From positions 1 to 64,000 of the forward strand of contig NZ_JRMV01000277.1 in the NCBI RefSeq assembly GCF_000758755.1: 64,000 nt of DNA. The letters run 5' to 3'. The translations under genes were made by a program, and so were the position numbers. The stretch's first letter is position 1. Every line of letters starts with the position of its first letter. Shown one piece after another: positions 59,476 through 64,000 of this stretch. Under the pieces are notes generated by a model that was not told where the DNA came from, made no database searches, and saw nothing but the letters and a program-made list of their open reading frames with translations. Origin of the DNA: Actinomyces sp. S6-Spd3. Lineage in GTDB: Bacteria; Actinomycetota; Actinomycetes; Actinomycetales; Actinomycetaceae.

Positions 59476-60227
59476 TTCAGCTCAATGCAGTCGCTAAGCA
59501 TTATTCCGAGGCCGTCCACATCGGTCCCGTCAGCCTTGAGCTTCCGCGCGGCGGCATTACCGCCCTCGTCGGCCCGAACGGCGCTGGAAAGTCGACGCTT
59601 CTGACCATGATTGGACGTCTCCTCCGCATCGATGAGGGCACAATTACAGTCGGCGGCGCGGATGTCTCAACAACAAAATCGAAAGAACTGGCGAAGATCT
59701 TGTCTATTCTTCGCCAGGAGAATCATTTCGTATCGCGCCTGACTGTCCGCCAGCTTGTTGCCTTCGGTCGTTTTCCACACAGCCATGGGCACCTGAATAC
59801 CCAGGATGAAGAAATCATCACCCGTTACATCAATTTCTTGGGACTCGACTCGATCGAAACGCGTTATCTTGACCAGCTATCCGGTGGGCAACGTCAACGC
59901 GCCTACGTCGCGATGGTTTTATGCCAGGAAACGGACTACATCCTTCTTGACGAGCCCCTCAATAATCTGGATATCGCACGCAGCGTTGAGATGATGAAAC
60001 TACTCAAGCGGGCAGCTGAAGAATTTAAGCGCACCATCGTCATTGTTCTTCACGACATTAATTTTGCTGCCCGCTATGCCACGCGCATCGTTGCGCTCAA
60101 AGACGGCATTATCGCTTACCAGGGCAGTCCCGAAGAGATCATGACAGACCAAGTACTCACTGATGTCTTCGATACTCCGGTTCACGTGATCGCAACTGAT
60201 GCTGGACCCCTTGCAAGCTACTTCTAG
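59472..60227 (+). CDS. Iron-siderophore ABC transporter ATP-binding protein
   Basis: Predicted 251-residue ATPase of the FepC/BtuD class. Walker A GPNGAGKST (about 34-42), Q-loop ILRQENHF, signature LSGGQRQRAYVAMVL (about 134-148), Walker B YILLDEPLNNLD and the switch His in IVLHDINFAARYATRI are complete. VRQLVAFGRFPHSHG after the Q-loop is typical of siderophore uptake ATPases of the CeuD/YclP type. ATG 59472 overlaps the permease stop. A long hairpin follows the gene, so the operon ends here. Confidence 0.95.
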   Translation: MIQLNAVAKHYSEAVHIGPVSLELPRGGITALVGPNGAGKSTLLTMIGRLLRIDEGTITVGGADVSTTKSKELAKILSILRQENHFVSRLTVRQLVAFGRFPHSHGHLNTQDEEIITRYINFLGLDSIETRYLDQLSGGQRQRAYVAMVLCQETDYILLDEPLNNLDIARSVEMMKLLKRAAEEFKRTIVIVLHDINFAARYATRIVALKDGIIAYQGSPEEIMTDQVLTDVFDTPVHVIATDAGPLASYF

Positions 60228-60265
60228 GTATTAACGCGCATTTCCGCGCACCTACAAGGTGAAAC

Positions 60266-60303
60266 TGTTGAGGGGTGAAGGCCTAGGCCTTTACCCCTCA
60301 ACA
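60266..60303. terminator. Hairpin between convergent iron operons
   Basis: TGTTGAGGGGTGAAGGC (60266-60282) and GCCTTTACCCCTCAACA (60287-60303) pair over 17 positions with one G-U, loop CTAG. It lies between the plus-strand transporter operon and the minus-strand cupin gene and can act for both. Confidence 0.82.
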
Positions 60304-60316
60304 GAACAGAGTCCGA

Positions 60317-60691
60317 TTACTTCTTCGGTGATCGTTCACGTGAATCCAACATGAACAGCGCCATCTTGGAAGGCTCAAGCGCGCGCACGGCGTGAGGCAG
60401 ACGCGTTCCGAAGTGGATGACATCACCGGGGCGCAGAATCACTGTACGACCGTCAGCGCTGATTTCCAGAGCACCCTCGAGGGTCTGAAGAATCACGGGC
60501 ATTGCCGCAGTGTGCTCACTAAGTAGTTCGTCGGTATCGAAGGAGAAAAGAACCAATCGCATTCCCTCACAGTGCATAACCGTGCGAGAAACCGTTGCCC
60601 CCTCATTGACCTGAATCATGGACGCAATGTCTTGAACATCGGTCATGATCGGCACGGGGACCTCAAGATTGGTGTCGTCACTGAACGTCAT
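60317..60691 (-). CDS. Cupin-domain protein
   Basis: Predicted 124-residue single-domain cupin. Motif 1 is partly kept as FDTDELLSEHTAAMPVILQTLEGAL (G-x5-H-x-H reduced to one His), and motif 2 as LRPGDVIHFGTRLPHAV with P-G-D and H. Such small cupins bind metal or ligands and often act as sensors or isomerases; nothing fixes the role. ATG 60691 lies inside the end of the methyltransferase gene (14-base overlap), so translation is coupled. It is the last gene of the efeO-efeB-methyltransferase-cupin run. Confidence 0.85.
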   Translation of the reverse strand: MTFSDDTNLEVPVPIMTDVQDIASMIQVNEGATVSRTVMHCEGMRLVLFSFDTDELLSEHTAAMPVILQTLEGALEISADGRTVILRPGDVIHFGTRLPHAVRALEPSKMALFMLDSRERSPKK

Positions 60692-61496
60692 CGGTGTCTC
60701 CTTCCAGCGGCTTGTGGGCCACGATTGTCACCCCGCACATTGAATCTTGATAGGTGCGGAAAGTCTTTCTCATTCCTAACACACGGGCGCGCAGCTCTCG
60801 ATCCGAAAGAACATTTCGAATGATTCGCAGTGTCTGTACAAAGCCTTCGTCACGGACATTGCGCGAGAAATCGAGTAGAGCCATCGGCGCAGTTTGAATC
60901 GTTTCAACAACGAGGCCGCATTCTTCCAGTAGTTCCGCCCACTGTTCGCAGGTCAAGGGACGTGCGTTCACGTGAATAGCTCGTGCAAGGTCTTGACGAA
61001 TCCGCGTGTGCAATTCTTCGTCGATATCATCGGGCTGCAGGGCAAGCTCATGGATCGCGTAGCGTCCTCCCGGTGTCAGCAGCCGCACGGCCTCGGAAAT
61101 GATCGCGCGTTTAGCTTTCTCTCCCTGCATGGTGAGCATGGCTTCGCCCACGACTACGTCGGCACTACCCTCGTCCAAGCCGGTCTCCGCCGCGTCCGCG
61201 TTCACAACTGTCCCGCGCGCAGCGACCAACTCGGCGACCTGCTTTGCAGCAACGGGGTCTTTTTCAATCCCCGTGTACGAGGCCGGGCGCGCGGCGAGGA
61301 TTTCCGTTGCGGTACGTCCAAGTCCAGGAGCGAACTCGACGACGCGTGCGCCGGTCAGGCGCGCATTGGACAGCATCTGGAGGGTCAGTTCCAGCCCTCC
61401 GGGACGCAGAACGCGCTTGCCGACGCGAGCGAGCACCCAGTGCCCGGGAGCGTTCGAGGCCGGGCGTTGTGAAATGGGAAGGGCTTCGTCAGTCAT
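60678..61496 (-). CDS. SAM-dependent methyltransferase, class I
   Basis: Predicted 272-residue methyltransferase. ATG 61496 (MTDEALPISQRP) follows AGAGGAAAAGCC; a GTG at 61511 is also in frame. The SAM-binding motif I is VVEFAPGLGRTATEILAA (about 52-69, G-x-G-x-G variant A-P-G-L-G), the acidic residue at the end of strand 2 is in YTGIEKDP, motif III region is ADVVVGEAMLTMQ, and LTPGGRYAIHEL is post-motif. The C-terminal half is an all-alpha/beta substrate domain not recognised. It begins eleven bases behind efeB and overlaps the cupin gene, so it may modify something in iron or haem metabolism (inference). Confidence 0.87.
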   Translation of the reverse strand: MTDEALPISQRPASNAPGHWVLARVGKRVLRPGGLELTLQMLSNARLTGARVVEFAPGLGRTATEILAARPASYTGIEKDPVAAKQVAELVAARGTVVNADAAETGLDEGSADVVVGEAMLTMQGEKAKRAIISEAVRLLTPGGRYAIHELALQPDDIDEELHTRIRQDLARAIHVNARPLTCEQWAELLEECGLVVETIQTAPMALLDFSRNVRDEGFVQTLRIIRNVLSDRELRARVLGMRKTFRTYQDSMCGVTIVAHKPLEGDTDDVQ

Positions 61497-61507
61497 GGCT
61501 TTTCCTC

Positions 61508-62851
61508 TCACTCGAAGAGCTTCTGGCCCACGTAGGTGTCAGTTTCTTTGACGCCCGGGAACATGAGGTACACGCCTGAGGCCAAGTGCTGGAGGTACTC
61601 GGTCAGCTGATCGCTCTTCATCTTCGCCAAAACGGGGATAAAGCCCTCTGCAGGGTTGCGCACGTAGGCAACGAAGAAGAGGCCCGCATCCAAGCGCCCC
61701 AAGTAGTCCACGCCCTCGAGGTAGTTGTATCCGCGTCGCAGCATGCGCCGCCCCGAGTTGTTATTTGGGTTCATCATGGCGACGTGAGAGTCTGGAGCAA
61801 TAGCCAAGCCGGAGGAACCGACAGTGGGGTTACCCTCTTGTCCTTCCTTCGCGAAATCAGGATTGGTGAATTCTTCGCCGCCCGACAGAGGCGCTCCGTG
61901 GATCTTGTCGCGTCCGATGATCTGTTCTTGTTCAGCCAAGACCAGATCGTCCCAGACCTCCATCATCATCTTGATTTTGCGAACGCACATGTAGGATCCG
62001 CCAGCTGCCCATGATCCTTGATCGTCACCGGCTTGGATCCACAGGTGCTTATCCAATTCGGCTTGAGAGTCTTCGGCCTTGATGTTGGATGTTCCATCCT
62101 TGAAGCCAAAAAGATTACGAGGCGTTTCCTGGGACTTTGAGGTCGATGAGGTTCGCCCGTATCCCAGCTGCGTCCAGCGCATGGTCGCGCGACCAAATGC
62201 GATGCGCGTGAGGTTGTGAAGGGCGTGGAGATTGACCATGGGGTCTTCGGAACAGGCCTGGATGATGAGGTCTCCGCCGCCGCGCTTGGGGTCGAGTTTT
62301 TCTGCTGCCATGGGCGGAATGCCGTCACGCAGGGCAACGGGAAGTTTATCGCCAAGACCGAAGCGATCTCGGCCCTCGTCATCGACGAACAAGGTTTTGC
62401 CAACCCCGAAGGTGATGGTGAGGCCTGCAGGGCCAAGCCCCATCGATTCACCGGTATCGGCCGGCGCCTTCGTCAGTGAAGTTGTGTAGTCCTTGACGAG
62501 TTCGCCATGGGTCATGCGTTCAGCGGCCAAGGTCCAGTCTTGGAGAAGTTCAATGAGCGTGTCACGGTTCGTAGTCGTTAAGTCGAATGCGGCAGTGTGC
62601 ATCTGCTGCTGAGCTGGGGTAATGATTCCCTGCTGGTGTTCACCGCGGAACTCGTAGGTCTTCTTCATGACATCGGAATCGATGCCATCACCCGCGTGGC
62701 GACCGAGGGCAAATCCGCCGCCACCGCCCAGCCCAAGGGTAAGTGCGCCGAGGCCGGCTAATCCTAAAAATTGGCGACGCGAGAGTCCTTCTTTGGTGCC
62801 CTCGTGATCGGCATTGCCATTGTGTTCAGCTGCTTCGTGATGCTGAGTCAT
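61508..62851 (-). CDS. efeB: Dyp-type peroxidase EfeB (deferrochelatase-like), Tat-exported
   Basis: Predicted 447-residue haem peroxidase of the EfeUOB iron system. Start ATG 62851 behind AAAGGA. The signal peptide carries the twin-arginine motif SRRQFLGLAG and a Gly/Leu-rich core, so the protein is exported folded with haem. The Dyp core includes NLFGFKDGTSNIK (the G-x-x-D-G motif with the catalytic Asp), GSYMCVRKIKMMMEVWDDL, and the proximal His in SHVAMMNPNNNSGRRMLRRGYNY. Typical end VYLMFPGVKE. EfeB in other bacteria helps oxidise Fe2+ or release haem iron. It is 96 bases behind efeO. Confidence 0.94.
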   Translation of the reverse strand: MTQHHEAAEHNGNADHEGTKEGLSRRQFLGLAGLGALTLGLGGGGGFALGRHAGDGIDSDVMKKTYEFRGEHQQGIITPAQQQMHTAAFDLTTTNRDTLIELLQDWTLAAERMTHGELVKDYTTSLTKAPADTGESMGLGPAGLTITFGVGKTLFVDDEGRDRFGLGDKLPVALRDGIPPMAAEKLDPKRGGGDLIIQACSEDPMVNLHALHNLTRIAFGRATMRWTQLGYGRTSSTSKSQETPRNLFGFKDGTSNIKAEDSQAELDKHLWIQAGDDQGSWAAGGSYMCVRKIKMMMEVWDDLVLAEQEQIIGRDKIHGAPLSGGEEFTNPDFAKEGQEGNPTVGSSGLAIAPDSHVAMMNPNNNSGRRMLRRGYNYLEGVDYLGRLDAGLFFVAYVRNPAEGFIPVLAKMKSDQLTEYLQHLASGVYLMFPGVKETDTYVGQKLFE

Positions 62852-62892
62852 GACTGGGTCCTTTAATGACAGACGGATGGTGAAAGTGATGC

Positions 62893-62932
62893 CGTTGGGC
62901 ATGGCGCGCCTTCAGGTGCGCCACGCCCAACG
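62893..62932 (-). terminator. Hairpin between efeO and efeB
   Basis: CGTTGGGCATGGCGC (62893-62907) and GCGCCACGCCCAACG (62918-62932) pair over 15 positions with one mismatch on the plus strand (G-U on the minus strand), loop of 10. Like the hairpin at 57431-57464 it stands between the binding-protein gene and the next gene of an iron operon and may set relative expression. Confidence 0.65.
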
Positions 62933-62947
62933 AGTTGTAACTAGTAC

Positions 62948-64000
62948 TTACTGGACAATTGCTGCCGTCAGCTGTGCCAGGGGCAAGCGAAGCGCATTGA
63001 CCTTGTCCGAAAGAGCCTTGCGGCCCGCTTCGTCAATGCTGTCGTAGGAGACGTAACCGTCGCCGTCCTTGTGCTTATCGAGCTCATGCTGAAGCTCAGT
63101 GAAGGCATCGGTGATCTTTCCGGCCAGCTTGGGGTCCTTCGCCTTCGCGAGATCTTCAACGTCGCCGTAGGCAACCTTCGCGCCCTCGACGTTTGCGACG
63201 AAGTCATACAGATCAGTGTGAGAGAAGGCTTCTTCTTCACCGGTGATCTTCGTGGTTGCAACCTCTTCGAGCAGCGAGATTGCGCCGTTGGAGATATCCG
63301 ACAGAGAGATCTTGAAGTCGTTGGAGTAGACCAGATCGTAGAGCTTCTGAGTGTCTTCGACCAGCTTATCGGCCATTGCTGTGCGCTGTTCCTCGCTCAG
63401 GCCCTGGTAGCCATCGGGACGCCACAGGTCCTTTTCAATGGCGTGCCAGCCGGCCCATTCACCGTCAGCGCCTTCTTCCTGCCAGTCAGCTTCACGCTGA
63501 TCCAGTGCGGGGTCAATGTCACCGAAGGCCTCGGCAGTGGGCTCGATGCGCTCGTAGTACATGCGCGTGGGGGCGTAGGCCTTGCGTGCTGCCTCAAAAT
63601 CGCCCTTCTTGTACAGCTCAGCGAAGGACTTGGTTTGCTCCAGGAGCTGACCGGACTGATCACGGACGTATGCGGTGTAGTTGGTGACGGCGGCGTCGAT
63701 CTGTGCCTGCTCGTCCGAGCTAACCTCGACGGGCTTTCCAGAGTCGGTCACGGTGAACTCAGTTGCGCCGACAAGTGCGCCAACCATGTTCTTCTTGCAG
63801 GCGGTGAAGTACTTGCCGGGCTGCAGGGTGACGGTGTAGTCGACCGAGGTTCCGGGGCCCAGGTTTTCGCGCTCTCCAACAATGCGGAGCTTGTCTTCGG
63901 CAAGAATTTCAAATTCGTTGCGGACGGTTCCGTTGTTGGTCAGTTTGAAGGTGACGACACCTGAGGGAACGCTCGCGGCGGAAACCTTACACGTGTCATC
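62948..64000 (-). CDS. efeO: Iron uptake protein EfeO, 5'-truncated by the window edge
   Basis: The minus-strand frame is open from the right edge to the stop, 350 codons, so the start lies beyond 64000. The visible part begins with a cupredoxin-like region (CKVSAASVPSGVVTFKLTNN, EFEILAEDKLRIVGE, YTVTLQPGKYFTACKKN), whose Cys/Met residues could bind Cu or Fe. The M75/imelysin domain follows with YTAYVRDQSGQLLEQTKSFA, MYYERIEPTAEAFGDIDP and WAGWHAIEKDLW, the H-x-x-E metal motif. EfeO works with the permease EfeU, probably encoded just outside the window, and EfeB. Confidence 0.92.
   Translation of the reverse strand, partial: DDTCKVSAASVPSGVVTFKLTNNGTVRNEFEILAEDKLRIVGERENLGPGTSVDYTVTLQPGKYFTACKKNMVGALVGATEFTVTDSGKPVEVSSDEQAQIDAAVTNYTAYVRDQSGQLLEQTKSFAELYKKGDFEAARKAYAPTRMYYERIEPTAEAFGDIDPALDQREADWQEEGADGEWAGWHAIEKDLWRPDGYQGLSEEQRTAMADKLVEDTQKLYDLVYSNDFKISLSDISNGAISLLEEVATTKITGEEEAFSHTDLYDFVANVEGAKVAYGDVEDLAKAKDPKLAGKITDAFTELQHELDKHKDGDGYVSYDSIDEAGRKALSDKVNALRLPLAQLTAAIVQ

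Overview
The window looks like chromosomal DNA of a member of the Actinomycetaceae (Schaalia/Actinomyces type), with moderately high GC by eye. This rests on the gene families and their order: mfd, lipoprotein, eno, ftsB, DUF501, ppx and tRNA-Leu on one strand; an isoprenyl transferase, a hemolysin-III protein and greA side by side; a DUF3017 gene; an IdeR/DtxR-like iron box; and LppM-like surface proteins. The genus is an inference. No rRNA genes, CRISPR arrays, insertion sequences or phage genes were seen.

Layout. 0-9 kb: a head-to-tail array of seven paralogous membrane-anchored proteins, each with a signal peptide, an LppM-like extracellular domain, one membrane helix and a low-complexity cytoplasmic tail. 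This is the most unusual part of the window. 9-16 kb: two GNAT acetyltransferases, the decayed end of an EamA transporter, an EcsC-like protein, two DUF5692-like membrane proteins around an SRPBCC-like gene, and a higBA toxin-antitoxin pair. 16-31 kb: housekeeping genes (ychF, ispH, xseAB, a PfkB-family kinase, isoprenyl transferase, hemolysin III, greA, AI-2E-type permease, FKBP, Bax-inhibitor-1 protein, tRNA-Leu, ppx, DUF501, ftsB, eno). 31-39 kb: a lipoprotein, mfd, pth, galK, a 2H phosphoesterase, exonuclease III and a broken alcohol dehydrogenase.

39-44.4 kb: a CDF metal exporter, then an apparently acquired, GC-richer cassette (MerR regulator, ABC ATPase, ABC permease). The cassette lies between the intact pgi gene and a diverged fragment of a second pgi, which suggests how it arrived. 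44-57 kb: central metabolism (pgi with a two-domain phosphofructokinase, a dicarboxylate-type symporter, DUF3017, pta-ackA, a sirtuin, nadE). 56-64 kb: iron acquisition. A siderophore-type ABC transporter sits behind an IdeR-like box, and an EfeO-EfeB operon continues into a methyltransferase and a cupin gene; efeO runs off the right edge.

Functional links. Phosphofructokinase and Pgi are adjacent on one strand, and Pta-AckA makes ATP from acetyl-CoA, as expected in a sugar fermenter. HigBA, MerR and the CDF gene each have a dyad placed on a plausible promoter. The two iron systems each have a hairpin between the binding-protein gene and the next gene. All coordinates and motifs were read by eye; no database search was run.
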